64,000 bases of DNA from Lepisosteus oculatus. Taxonomy: Eukaryota; Chordata; Actinopteri; Semionotiformes; Lepisosteidae. This document shows, one piece after another, positions 46,290 through 60,200 of the stretch; positions within the stretch are counted from its first letter, which is position 1, and each line of letters begins with the position of its first letter. The stretch covers positions 20,069,501 through 20,133,500 of the forward strand of contig NC_090700.1 of NCBI RefSeq assembly GCF_040954835.1. Direction: 5' to 3'. The translations under genes and the position numbers were made by a program. The notes under the pieces were generated by a model that did not search any database, was not told the DNA's origin, and worked only from the letters and a program-made list of their open reading frames with translations.

Positions 46290-46690
46290 TGTTGTCTCTC
46301 CCCCCCCGCCACTCTCCCTGTTCAAGAATACAGAGTCTGTTGCTTCTCTAATCTTGCTGTTTTCCGGTGAACTGACCTGCCTTCACAGATTGAGCAGTCC
46401 CCGATCACCTCTTTAAGACTCACCTGTTCTGAAAGCTCCCCTGATCATCTCTTTCAACTCAGCTTTCCTCACCCCCTTTCAACCACTACTGTGACTTCCC
46501 CTTTGCAATCAAATAACTGAAAACAGCATCAAATAACTAAGGCCACCCAGCAGATCTGCACTCCGTTTACCTGTTGTGCTAGTTTTTTTGCACTACACAC
46601 TGTTTACCTTGTATATGCATTTTTCTGTATTTTCTGGATTGCGGTTTACTTTGTACTATTAAACCACCCCCCCTCTACGCCTGCTGCAAT
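46290..46690 (+). repeat. LINE 3'-end-like fragment
   Basis: ACCTCTTTAAGACTCACCTGTT resembles the end of the L2 ORF (the 'LKTHLF' stretch), followed by a pyrimidine-rich 3' region. Possibly continuous in origin with the fragment at 45110-45560. Confidence 0.5.
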
Positions 46691-46718
46691 TACCCTGCTA
46701 GTAGATGCTGGCAATTAC

Positions 46719-47299
46719 AATAAATAATAATTGCTTACACTTATATAGTGCTTTTTCTGGACACTCCACTCAAAGGGCTTTACAGGTAATGGGGACTCCC
46801 CTCCCCCACCACCAACATCCACCTGGATGATGTGACAGCAGCCATAGTGCGCCAGAACGCTCACCACACATCAGCTATCAGTGGGAAGGAGAGCAGAGTA
46901 ATGAAGCCAATTCATAGATGGGGATTATTAGGAGATGATTGGTAAGGACCAATGGGAAATTTGGCCAGAACGCCAGGGTTACACCCCTACACTTTTCGAG
47001 AAACGCCCTGGGATTTATAATGACCATAGAGAGTCAGGACCTCAGTTTTATGTCTCATCCGAAGGACAGCACCTGTTTACAGTATAGTGTCCCCGTCACT
47101 ATACTGGGGCATTAGGACCCACATGGACAGCAGGGTGAGCACCCCCTGCAGGCCCTACTAATACCTCTTCCAGCAGCAACCTTAGTTTTTCCCAGGAGGT
47201 CTCTCATCCAGGTACTGACCAGGCTTACATCTGACAACAGAATCCCAGTTTCAGTGGGTTGCCAGTTGTGAGTTGTAGAGTGAAATGGCTGCTGGCTAT
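46719..47299 (-). repeat. 5S rRNA-derived SINE, copy 4 (antisense, full length)
   Basis: The tail AATAAATAATAATTGCTTAC is followed by the complete body and head complement. A ~12-bp insertion (near 47229-47242) splits the 5S-like region. Confidence 0.9.
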
Positions 47300-50200
47300 C
47301 TGGCCTATCTGTTCCTGTATGGTACTATATTTATGTGGATGTACTGTAAGCTTGTAATTTATTTCCATTTTGGTTATCCACCAATCCTGTAGATTGTGTG
47401 TGACAAAGTTGCTCTGGATCTGGGCAAGAAATCTTGTAAGCAAATAAATAGTTATAGGCAGTCAGAGGTACACATTTAGATGCATCTATAACAGGGACCC
47501 TGCAGAATGACAACAGCCTATTCAAGAACGCTTAATAGTTTATACATAATCAGTTTAGTAACTTCAGGCAAATTATGCATTATACAGTATTAGAATTATA
47601 ATTTTTCCCTAAGAAGGAGGAACTGATGCAACTGTTTCATAATGAGAATACAAACAAACTGCAATCAACCAGCAGCAAGTTACATAATGTGGATTCTGAC
47701 TAAACAAGATGGACTTTGTACGATCTGGTAGGCCCTTGCAATGGTTTCAGTTTGACCATTCACCAAATGGTTAACAAAGCATAAAATACTGTGCAGAAAA
47801 ATACAAGAGAGGCATCAAACCAAGCATGAACCGATATCCTTGTGAGCCATTAACCTAACAACTTGCAGAGAAGAGGATGCGATTCTGAGACAACGTCATT
47901 TTTGTCCAAGGTTCTTCAGCCTGCTAGAAACACTTCCCCTCTGGTGTGCACAGGATGCACTTGGCTTTCACCTCAGCCCTGAGTCGGAGGCTTGTGGGAG
48001 TGGACCCCACATGTGGGGACGGTGCTGCCTACAGGATTATTGAAATGAAGACTTGTGCAGGGTTTGCCACGCCACCTTTTGACCGTATATATGTACAAGT
48101 CCAATGCAAATCAGTCACAACCTGGTAAGAGCCACTAAAACAACCATAAACCAGATAAGAAAACATGGACTTTATACTATGGTTATGCCTTTATCATTGG
48201 AGGGTCTGAGAAAAAGGCATAATTATAAAGCTATGGAGCTCAACGATCTGTATTGAAAGATTATAATCCTACATTCTGAGCAATTTCCTGTGAGTGCAGT
48301 TTTCCTTCTTTTTGGCATCAATGTTTACTTAAGTCTGTCATGTCCAGCCCTGGGCCTAGAAATTTGGTGTGTCTGCAGATTTACTTTCCAAATCCCCTCT
48401 TTGAGAACTAAACCAGCTGGTTGCTGACTTAACTGGACCAAATTAACAGCTTCTGCTGCCATAAAATGATCTAGAAAACATGCAGAGACACCGACACTCC
48501 AGGACCTAGAATGGACACTCCCAGTAGCTCCTTTCAAACTGTGCAATTGGTGCCCTCTTGTGTTCAGAAATAAAAATGAGCTTGAATGTAATATCACAAG
48601 ACACAGGATAGGCAACAGGACTACACCACCATACATATAAGCAAGAACCATTCTGATTTTCTACTGAAGTAAACAGAAATAAAATCAGATTCCAACTGTC
48701 CATTACTTTTGTCTCCTGAATCTAATCTTTCAAAATTCACTAGGTTTAGGTTTGCCATAGTGAACAGAATACTATTTTTTTCATAACATTAATATTAAGC
48801 ATTTCCTGGTCTTTATTGTGGCTTCTAATATTTTATTTGCACTTCGCTTATGCTTTAAGACATTATACCACTTTTTATGACTTGGGTGTACTGTACCTCT
48901 GTACAATGTTTCTAGAAGGTTTAGTCATTTATGAAGATAACTGCCCTTTGCTGTATCTGCCGACTGGATTGGTTTTCCATGAAATCCAGTAAAAACAAAA
49001 CCGTTCACAAAACAGACCGGCAGTGATTGTATTAGCTACTTGACATGAGCAAACAGAATTTGTTTTCTCTTGTCAGCAGGTTGGGTTAACACCTCTACTC
49101 TTTGGAATAGTTGCTTATATTGACCAAAACTGTCATGACCTTTGGCTTAATGCCTCATCCGAAGGACAACATTACAATGGGGCATTGGTTAGGAAGTTCC
49201 ACGGCAGAAGAAAGTACGCCACCTACTGGTCCATCAGTAAACTGGTTTTACGTAGAGGTCTCCCATATGAATATTGACCAGACTCAACCATGCTTTGCTT
49301 CCAATATCAGACAAACCACGACACAGAATGGTAACCTTGGCGATATGAAGATCCAGGTTAAATCTGTAAGTGAGACTTTATAAGATGTTCACTAATGGTA
49401 CACTAATTCTGAGCAGAACTACTGAAATATTATATTCCTTCTTTTTAACTGGAGGGTTAAAGCTAAGTTTAGGTTAACAAGCTTTTCTCAAGAAAGCTTT
49501 AATATTTAAGGGGGAACAGAATACATTTCAGAATGCAGTCTCACAAAAGAAAAAAAGCTATTTAGCACTTCTAGTGACCATTCAGAAGTAATTGCTTCTT
49601 GCTGTTCAAACCTCAATGAAAGAAGAATCCCATGAAGCCAATAGTTTAGGGATCACACACCCTCAGTTTAAACAGTGCTGAAGGGAGGTTCCAGATCATC
49701 ACGACTATCTCTACAATGAAGAATCTTCTGTTCTCTACGCAGCAAGCTGGAGTGTTTTTCCAGCACCCTTACACATCCGTTCAATATGAATGTTTTTTTT
49801 ATTTTTAAAGCAGTTTAATTCATCTCTATTTTCACAAGTTTTACAGTTTTGGCATTGAGTCACAGTAAAATTCACAGCCATAGAGTTCCGTTGACTCAAG
49901 TATCACTAAAAGAACAAAAATGCTCACCATTGCCTCTTTTCAGTCAGTCTCTCTGGGATCTCCAAATCTGCTTCTTTTAACAGTGCAAAGATGTTAAAAT
50001 ACTATATTATAGCTTCCTTTACATTTAGTGAAGCCATCTTGTAACTTAATTTGACTGGTTCAGTTTGTTTCAATGACACACAACCTCCAGGCATGTTCTA
50101 TTAATATTTTATTATGCATAAATATTGCAAAATATTACAAATCAAGCTTTTCTATGTAAATATACAGTAGCAATGTATCTCAACTTTGGAATAGCAAGCT

Positions 50201-51180
50201 GTCTCCACTCTCATGTTTTCAGCCTTCTGATGGCTTGTAATGTCTGGGTGCAAGTTGGCATTATCTTCTGCCAATGCTGACCGCAGAGAATATCTTGGAT
50301 TTACAGGCTGAGGAATTCATTCTAAATCAAAACATGCCAAGTCAGTGGACAACGCGGTACACAAAGTTCATTTGGAGTTGTTTTTTTTTGGGTCTGGTCA
50401 ATCCACAAGCTATACTTAATCTTTAGTGATCGTTCTGAAACACTTGATACAAGCGCACATTGAGCTCTGTAATCCAGGAGTTGGAAGTCTGAATCCAGAT
50501 CATGTCAGTGCTACTGTGGGGAGGCTTGGGATAAAATAAGAGCTCTCCTTACTGCCAAATACTCACCCCTGCTGCTTTTTGGGGTGACTCATGGTAACGT
50601 CATGCCAGTAGCATGTAAAAAAAATGAAAGGAGGTGGGCAAGTCTGGGGAGTCTGTCTGTACTTCCTTGTTTTCCCTGTGTGAGTATAGGGCTCCTCGCT
50701 GTGAGCTGAGATGTAAAAATATAATTGGGGATTCCAAACTGAGGGGATACACAATAAAAAAATTTGAAAATTGCACATCAGGTTATTCCTTCATGATTGT
50801 CCTTACAGTAATCAGGGGGCTATTAATCAGAATTGATTAAAACCTGAGGAATGTTGAATTCTGTGTTTTCAATGTTTTGGTATTTGCTCATTTATTTGTT
50901 CCTGTAATCCAACAATGACTTTATTCATGTATCTGACTTGGATGGTGTTTCCATGGAAATCTTCCACGGTACTTACATGTGCCAAGGAGGGCTGGTGCCT
51001 GTGGGCAGACCAGTGTTTTGGAGCAGCAACATAGCCTTCATTGAACTATCATGAGAGAATAGGAGACTGCTGAAATGGTGACTGGCTGGAATCCAAGCTG
51101 TTTTTCTCTTTAATGGGATTGGCTATCACAGGTATGACAGCCTTCAGTGACTGGACAGATTTGGGTTCGTCAAGGAAGTG
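47300..51180. other. Intergenic region downstream of RCSD1
   Basis: Contains the diverged 5S-SINE copy at 49110 and a probable copy of the short dispersed repeat at about 48340-48470. The RCSD1 3' UTR probably occupies sequence left of 51182, but its end was not located. A 60-codon frame at 47946-48128 has no recognised motif. Confidence 0.45.
49110..49300 (-). repeat. 5S rRNA-derived SINE, copy 5 (antisense, highly diverged)
   Basis: The blocks AATGCCTCATCCGAAGGACA, ATGGGGCATTGG, GAGGTCTCCCATATGAATAT and TTGACCAGACTCAACCATGC align in order with the family head, but many bases differ. An old copy. Confidence 0.7.
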
Positions 51181-51181
51181 T

Positions 51182-51208
51182 TCACTCTCCTGTGCCTTTG
51201 GGCGTCTC
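51182..51208 (-). CDS. RCSD1: Candidate RCSD1 terminal coding exon
   Basis: After a good acceptor (TCTTTATCTCTGTGGCAG) the phase-0 frame reads ETPKGTGE and stops. This parallels the human C terminus DDTPVQDTKM in position and in the TP pair. A different frame from the same acceptor stays open for 53 codons, but the upstream exon phase does not allow it. Confidence 0.55.
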   Translation of the reverse strand, partial: ETPKGTGE

Positions 51209-54200
51209 CTGCCACAGAGATAAAGAAAGAGCTTTACATTAAATCTGCTCCTTTGTATATAGTAAGATAGATGAATATTTGAAAAGATCAGTGCAATGAA
51301 CATGAGAGAGAGACATATTTTAATTAAAGTAGGTAGCTGCGTCAACATGCATAGTCTGCAAAGGAACATGGTTTATCCCGTGCTGAAAAAAGAAAGGAAA
51401 CAACGTGTTGGCTGTGGAGCCTTCTTTGGGTGTCACACATTGTGTTTCCTTTCTTCTCTTTTCAACATGGAATAAACCTTTGTTTGTTCCTTTGCAGCCT
51501 ACGTATGGTAACGCAGCTACAGTACCTACTTGAACTACTTCAGCCTATGTCTGGTGCAACCCACTATGTCTTCCGCTAAATCATTTTCTAGATCTCTTCA
51601 TCGTTCCTTGCCCCCTTCTCTCATCAAATCAGCCTTCTGCATCTTCACAGCAATCTGTTCCAAGACCAGGCTTTCTAACCACCTCCTATTCCTTTACAGA
51701 TGTCGTCATTACAATATTGTTCCCAAAGGATTTTGCCTGAAATTGAACACTTTTTCCTTTGACTCTGACACCACCTAGAGTAATACTGAGAGACTTCTAC
51801 AACACTTTTTGGGGAAACTAAAGCTCTCTACCATTTTCTCCCTCAAACAACAGATTACCTTTTCTGACAACGACATCAAAGAAACTAAGGAATTTTTATG
51901 GCTAACAGCTAACTAACCTCATTAGATCCCTCAACTCTAAACTCTACCAGTTCCTTATTTCAGAGAAAAAAAAAGCTCACACCCTTAGAAGGCTCCACTG
52001 ACGAAATGTTGCGTTTCCTTTCTTTTCAGCATGGAATAAACCTTTAACTTGTTCCATGATTTAATTAATATTAAGATCACTCACTAATCACTTCGCATTT
52101 TATGTTGTAGCTCTTTTTCTGCACCTCACCTCCATTCTACAGATGTTTCCCATGAATCCTTCATGGGGACTTTTTTTCCCACTCACTTTACAACTGCTTT
52201 TCAAGTTTCCTTATTTCTTCCCATGGCTTTTCCTTCTAGTTCAACGCTAATAATAGTCAGATCTTCCTCTAGTTTATGTAGCTATCAGGTCATTCTTGCT
52301 GGAGGCACTCCTTTTACCTCAGATACCAAAGATCTTGGAGTTACCATTGATCCCTACCTTTCAACTAGTTGATTTTTGCCAAAGGCATCAGCCATGGAAT
52401 TTAAAAATCTTGTTTTGTAACTATAAAATGCAGTATTTTTACAAATGAGTTGAGAAGAACTCTAAGACAGGAACATACAGTCTCCTGCTCCAAGGTTAAA
52501 GGTTAAAAGGATAATGAAGGAATGATATAGGCAATAGAAGACACTGCAGAAGCTGTTTCTTAGGCAACACCATGCCTACATGTGTGAAGTGTTGTCTTAC
52601 CATGGACCAGTCCTTCTTATAAGTAGTGATTATGATTTACTGCATCTTGCCGGATTCTAAGTGCTACTGAAAGGCACTTCAAGTATTAGTCACTTGAAAA
52701 AGGCTGAAAAGCTTTGAAAAAATTAGACTAGATTAGATTAGGAAACCAACGTTTTCAGCTAACAGTACTTAAAAGTAGTTACAGTAGCTTGCAAATGACA
52801 TCTGGCTTTCCCACATAACTCCGTATAATCACAGTCCCCATTGTAGCAGAACTGACAATTTTATCATTACCTTCTCATCCCCTGCGTCTTTCTGTCTCTC
52901 CTCTTCCTTGGCCTGTGCCTGTGTTTCTTCTTCTCCTTTGACCTTGTTGTCACTGTGGCTCAGACTGCCCTGCTCTGGATTGGCCTCACTCAGGCCCTCT
53001 GGTGCTCCTTCTGCAGCCTGGGTCTCGACTGCGGAATCCTGCCCAGACCCCTTCACTGTTTCACTTGCTTTTTTCGTGTCCGGGGCCTCCTGGGCAGCAT
53101 CACAGATCACCTGAGCCTTGTCCAGTGCATCTTTACCTTCAGGGTCCACTTTGTCCTGCGTGTCTTTGGCTGTAGAGCCATCCTGCTCCATCCCCTCTTC
53201 AGGGGTCTTGATCTGTCCTACTGCGTCTTTGGGAGGCACATCTTTGGGCTCCTTGGCCACCTCAAACACGTCATCCTCCCCATTCTGCTGTGGGCTCTCC
53301 TGGGGAGTTTTGCCCGTGGGCTCCTCTGATGCGGACTTCCTGTGCTGTCGGGAGGGGGGCCTGCGCTTGATAGACACACGCACTCGACCCTGATTGGATA
53401 AAAAAAACAGCTAGAAGGAGGCACTATAGTGACTTGTTAATCCTTGACACTTGAACCAATGTTCTGCTATGGCTTCCTATGATTTCACTTTGTTTCACTA
53501 ATTTGGTTCTGATTAGCAATTACTACTACTAATAGGATTATGAGTACATACAGTAAGGACTACGGACAAAGTGAGCATGATCTATAGCTGCTATATCGAG
53601 TACAGTAAAACACTACCATTGTGTTGAAATCATATGCTCTATGCAGAGAACTCTTGTATGTACTATATTTCAATATTTTCCATCCACTACTCATAAATAA
53701 GGATATAATTATTTTTTTACCAGATGTGGCTTGGTATGGGTCCTTGTTTTATTTTATTTCTACTGGAATCTGAGGTGGATACTAGTGTTCTTATGAAGTA
53801 ATAATACTTGTGTTCTTGTGTCACCAGTATGCACCTGCAGATCTGCAAGGGGGTGGTAACTCTCACTACGCTCTATCACAGCATGCACTCCCCTACTGGC
53901 TCTCTGGGGTACATGACCAGGACCGGGCAGGCTAGAGCTGGTCATGTGATGGGTGATAACCTCGACTGACTATACTGTACAACAGCAGCTCCTGTGAGGT
54001 CCTCTAACAGGAGATCAAGCCAGAAGAATGCTTACACAGGTTCTCCTTCTCTCCATGCAGTACAGGGGTAGCAGAGATAAGCTGATTTGAGATTTGACAG
54101 TTGGCAATTCCAAACTACAAAGGTGCAAATACAAAAATAGCCAAACTCCCAATGAAAAAGCAAGACCAAGTATTTTAATACACAACAGATATCCCTACAT

Positions 54201-57200
54201 CAAAATCTACCAAAGGAAAGACTCAGAATGCAGAAGGCGAGAACAGTGCTGCATTGAACAGTGCTACAGTTTCAGCTGAATGAGTTCAAGAAAGGAGGTT
54301 AAGATGATTAGCCATGCATGTAACAAAAGCTGAGTGAAATGCCCTGTAAGACTTTAACAAGATTAACTGCAGCCCTTCTTTATGCAAGTACATATCTCAC
54401 ATACTGTATACAACACACATATTTAAAGGTTTAGTCCAGGGGTATCCAATCCTGGTCCTAAATGTCCAACGTCTTTGCAGGTTGTCATTCCAACTCAGCT
54501 CAAAGATCTAAATCAGCTTGTTAAAGGCTCAGTTGGACACATTTAAAAACATTTCCCAGCTCTTCAGGTGTTGGTGTTTTGAAGATTCCAGGATTGGACA
54601 CAGCTAATTTAACATATGTAGCCATTTGTTTTGTCAAAGCCACATGACTTTCTAATATAAGCGATGCTATTAAACATACACACATACTGTACTGTATGCA
54701 CACAATGTATGTATACTGAGCACACATGCACTCTACTCATTGAACAAATTGCAGAGAAATTTATACCACTAGTTACTACAAGATCCCATTGCTTTAAATT
54801 GTTATTAATTCTGACCTATGTATTTTTATGTGTTGCATATTTGACATTATTTATTACCTGTTGTTGAAGTCATATGAAAATGTGTTCTATTTATTGTGTA
54901 TACTGATATTTATTATGCACAACAGTCTCTTGTGTATTTTAATTAGTTAAGTAGCACATGAATCATGGCACTTTGAATACATCTTCTCCTAATGACCTAA
55001 TCCCACAGATTGTTGACTTAACTGGGACAATTGAACAGCTTCTCTCAGCTCTTCAGGTGCTCCTGCTTTAATTAGACCTTGAAATCCTGCAGACACACAG
55101 CCCTCCAGAATCAGGACTTGACACATCCAATGCAGGGGCTGTCAATGACCTACTCGCTAAATTGATGACACAGCACCTCTTGTGCCTGGGATATGGACAC
55201 TGACCTTAATGTATACTGTAGCACGTCACTAATAATTTACCAAATAGCATAATAACCGCCTTAATCTCTATAATATTTGGACATATTCAGAGTGCAGAAT
55301 AATAATGTAGTGCCACGCAGGGCGGGACTACGGCATTGTATATAGTGGGGCGGAAGCTGGGAGACAGCCTCTTCCCTTTGTGTGTGTGTGTGTATTAGTG
55401 AATGTGCAGCGCTGTATCCCCGTCCCTATGTGTGTACCTTTCCCCGGTTCGAGTTAATAATAGTGTTGTTCAACCCCATTCCCTGAGTCATGCCTGCTCC
55501 ATTCCTCGCTGAACCCAAATTCGTTACAATAATAATAGCTTACACTTATATAGTGCTTTTCTGGACACTCCACCACCACCAATGGGGTAATGGGGATCTC
55601 CTCCACCACCACCAATGTGCAGCATCCACCTGAGTGATGCGACGGCAGCCATAGTGCACCAGAACGCTCACCACACATCAGCTATCAGTGGGGAGGAAGC
55701 AGAGTAATGAAGCCAATTCTTAGATAGGGATTATTAGGAGGCCATGATTGGTAAGGGCCAATGGGAAATTTGGCCAGTACGCCGGGGTTACGCCCCTACT
55801 CTTTTCGAGACAGAGAGTCAGGACCTCGGTTTTACGCCTCATCCAAAGGACAGCACCTGTTTACAGTATAGTGTCCCCGTCACTATACTGGGGCATTAGG
55901 ACCCACATGGACCGCAGGGTGAGCGCCCCCTGCTGGCCCCACTAACACCTCTTCCAGCAGCAACCTTAGCTTTCCCAGGAGGTCTCTCACCCAGGTACTG
56001 ACCTGGCTCACACCTGCTTAGCTTCAGTGGGTTACCAGTTGTGAGTTGCAGAGTGACATGGCTATCTGGCCTGAATGAATGAATAAATGCAAATGCACAC
56101 AGACCTTTCCTTTTTTATTTATGGTTCTTATATGGATTATCCCTCCATTTTCTAACTGCTTTATCCAATATAGGGTTGGCAGGTGGAAGGCAGGGATCAG
56201 TTTTCCCAAAAGTGAATTAAGCTACTGGTATGTTTTTGGACTATGTGAGGAAACTGGAGAACCCAGAGTAAACTCCTGCAAACACGGGGAGAACATCTAA
56301 ACTCCATACAGACAGCACCCCAGGAACTGAACCTGAGGGCCCCAGCACTGTGAGGCAGCAATGCTGACCACTGCACCAGCTCATGTAGGCTGTTGGGTTA
56401 CCTGCCCACAACCAGCAGAGTGAAGAATGAAATGAGGAGAAAATTACCTTTTCGCCTTTTAAGGAAAAGAGCAAAGATCCACACAATGTAATGCTTATTT
56501 AAAATGGTTCATTGCTTGACGTGGCAGCCCTAGTTAAAAGAAGGGGAACTCAAAAAATGTCACTACACATGCTGTTTTGATATGGGTTAAATATACAATA
56601 TACTGTAAGGACAAAAGTCAAGTCCAGAATAAAAATATAAAACTGCATTATTTTCTCTCTCAATACAAGTCTCAGAATGGAATGGGTTTTGTTCAATGAG
56701 AGAGTGTGGTAGGGTGCTTTACTGTATATAATTGAAGTATATTATGAATGAGCATTTGTAAAGCCCCTGAGTAACTTAAATCACTTGTTTCCTAGTTTCT
56801 TTAGGGCTCACCACTGAACAATGACTGAGGCTTGTGCTACATTAAGGCAGTAGAGAATAAGGAATATTTAAATACCAATATATGATGATATAATTTCACA
56901 AGCAGTCCTTTTTGCATTTAATATATAAGAATACAATAAATCATATTCCTCCTGTTTAGCTCTGCAGTCTTTTACTGTAAGTGTTTTGTTTATGCAATTT
57001 ATTGTAGTAAAAGTAAATGTGTGGATGAGTTCTGATCCTTTTAATACTAGGCTTTTTCTACACTTTGATATTCCTGGCATTTTTAAAGTAATAACTTCTG
57101 TGGAATGATGTTGGATCTTTTTAGTAAGAATCCACCAAGGCAGAAACTTTAAGGTAGGCTGATTAACCAGGGAAACTTCTCTAACTGTTCTATTGATATA

Positions 57201-60200
57201 CTGTAGAACTTTTCAGGGCCCACAGCCTTTAACATTATGCCACTAAAATGCCTCTTTCACCTTCTACAGTTTAAGCAGTCGTGAAACTTGTTGGATTCAA
57301 AATGAAACTATCCATCCATTATGAGAAGTCTGTCCATTCTAGATATGGGTAATTGTGACTAGAAACTTTTGCTAGAAGCATGGCTTGCAAGACAAAGCTT
57401 AATGCCATCCTTAGCAGAGTGCACACACCCACACTGACCATTTAGAGATTGCAATTAACCTAGCCAGCACATCTTTGTAACTTGGGTGGAAGCTGGAAAC
57501 TTTTTTCTAATACATAGAATATGACATAATTCTCTGACACATACTGTACTTTGTACAGTATTAATGCCCTGCAGAATTCTCTGGCCTGAACTACCAGATC
57601 TGAATGCATTTATATCAACTCAGCTTTTTGCTTGGAAGCATCCTGAAATGAAGCTGCAATGACAAGGCCCTGTTCTGACAGATACAAAAGGACGCCCACT
57701 GAGCACTGCAATCGTCCCGCACTGACACAGGCCCTCTGCCTCTCAGACGTTACCTTGCTGATGCTAGGTAGCACAGTCCCCTCCACTGGCTTCTCGAAGC
57801 TAACAGGAACTTCGTCTTCAGAGGAGCGAGAGCGGACGGTGGGGCTGTGGGGCGTGGAAGGGGGGCTGGTGAAGGGCGAGGGGTGCAGTTTGATTCCAGG
57901 GCTCTTGGGGGAGGGCAGCAGGGCAGTGGGTGACAGTGCAAGGTTGGCCTGAAAAGAGACCAGATTTGGGGAGATTCAGTCATGGCTTTCAGGAGGAACA
58001 AAAAAGCAGGCATTCGCGCTACTAGACATAAAGCAATTACTGTAGAATGGTAAACTACTAAGATGAAATTTAAAAAGAGGAGATTACAACGATCATTCAG
58101 GAGGGCAGCCATCCTAAACCATTATCATTTACTGATGTCAAGTAAAAAAAACCCTGCAAATGCTATACATAAACTCCTTTTTTGTTTCATATTCGTCTCT
58201 TGCATCCCTCCTCTACCCAATCACCACCCTTCCAGCTGCCCCTTGGTCAACTTCTCACTCTTCATTTTCAAAAGCAAAACCTGAAAGGTAACTAGACATC
58301 CCTCAATAGAGACAGCACAGCAAGGGGGTCCCAGACTCCTCGTCCTGTGGCCAGGAGGTTGGTCCCCAGCCAAGAGTGTTCAGCCACAATTACTTTGACT
58401 AAAACACTCAAACATAATCAATACACTTACTGTATATTCTTAGAAATCCACATTAAAATAAACTATTAGTTATGTAATACTGGGAACATAAAACAGTTTT
58501 ATGTTCACAGTATCAGTTTTATGCAGTAAAAATTAAAGGTCTTCATTAGATCATTTGCATCAAAGGTGAGAACAATTTTAGAATTTAACACATTTGAAGA
58601 CTGTTAGTTGGGCAGGGTATTCTGTTTGGGGTCCACTTTTAAAAAAAGAGGATGGATAATAAAACAATATAAAATTGGCAGGTGAGGAAGCAAAATGAGC
58701 CATATTGCTCAGATACAGTATGTAGCATAATTAACGTAATTGGTTAGATGTGAGGAGATGAACACAGCTCATAAAAAAACAGTGAAAAAACTTCATTCAG
58801 AATTATTGCTGCAGGTAGCAGCAGGGCTGTTAATTGGGATGCATTTCAGCTTACCAAGAGCTAAGCCAGTCCTTAAGATGGTCCAATTCTTATATAGAAT
58901 TACAGACTTTGTAACTGATAAAAAATATTGATACACTGAAGGAGCTATAAATGTAAAAGTAATTGTCAATATCTTTAAGTATAACTCATTTTCTATAGCC
59001 ACCTGACAGAACCACATACATACTGCTAACAAATTTACACGTATACCAAAAATAGTGCTATTTTTTGCAGAGGCATACAGAACATTGTTAAATAAACTGA
59101 AATTGTGAATGTGCACAACCCTGGGCACTCACTGAAAATCTCAATAGACTCGGGTCATACCTGCACAGGAGAAAAGAAGAAAAGAGACAAACGGCAGCCC
59201 TTTTGGCCCATACTGGGGAGATTCCACAACTTGCAACTTTTCCAGCTCAGCTCCCAGCCCATCTGACAGGCAATGAGTTTGGTAGCAGCTGACACACAGT
59301 AATCCAATTAACCCGAGCTGCTTTGAACGGAATCTGAAAGGGACTAAAGTGCTGCATCCAGTGCCATAACACTAGATGGCAGTCCTACTTAAGAAAAGAA
59401 GCTGGAATTCATTTCTCCTTAGTCTTCTACTTGTTTAAATTGCACTTTATTGTTGAAAGTTGCAAATTGTTTTCCTCTGAACAAATCAAACTGCATGAAA
59501 AGTCAGATCCTATCTATAGGATAAACATTTCACAAAACGGAAGAGGGCTGAGCAGTTAATTTACACTCGAAGGAATTACACAGAGGAACAGGTGACAATC
59601 TCATGTTAATTTCTCTAGGGGAAGAAGAACAGAAGCTAGTGTAGGCCACACTTTAACAAAAGGCACACTTTTTTATTTTTATTTTTATTTTTATTTTTAA
59701 ACTGGAATCAAACTGGATAATTAAATTATTAAATGGATTATATTCAAACAAATAAATAATATTAATTGCTTACACTTTTCTGGACACTCCACTCAAAGCG
59801 CTTTACAGGTAATGGAGACTCCACCACCAATGTGCAGCATCCATATGGCACCCATAGTGCGCCAGAATGCTCACCACACATCAGCAATCAGTGGGGAGGA
59901 GAGCAGAGTAATGAAGCCAATTCATAGAGGGGGATTGTTATCATTGGCCTTTATCATGATTGATAAAGGCCAATGGGAAATTTGGCCAGGACACCGGGGT
60001 TACACCCCTACTCTTTTCGAGAAACGCCCTGGGATTTTTAATGACCACAGAGTCAGGACCTCGGTTTTACGTCTCATCCAAAGGACGGCGCTTGTTTACA
60101 GTTTAGTGTCCCCGTCACTATACTGGGGCATTAGGACCCACATGGACCACAGGGTGAGCACCCCCTGCTGGCCCCACTAACACCTCTTCCAGCAGCAACC

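Noticed and set aside
52908-53393. Long plus-strand open frames opposite the RCSD1 acidic exon
   Set aside because: They are antisense shadows of Glu/Lys-rich codons. The minus-strand reading matches CapZIP and has proper splice sites.
59812-60180. 122-codon plus-strand frame, similar to one at 55748-55945
   Set aside because: Both are translations of the antisense 5S-derived SINE and recur with each copy; not a gene family.
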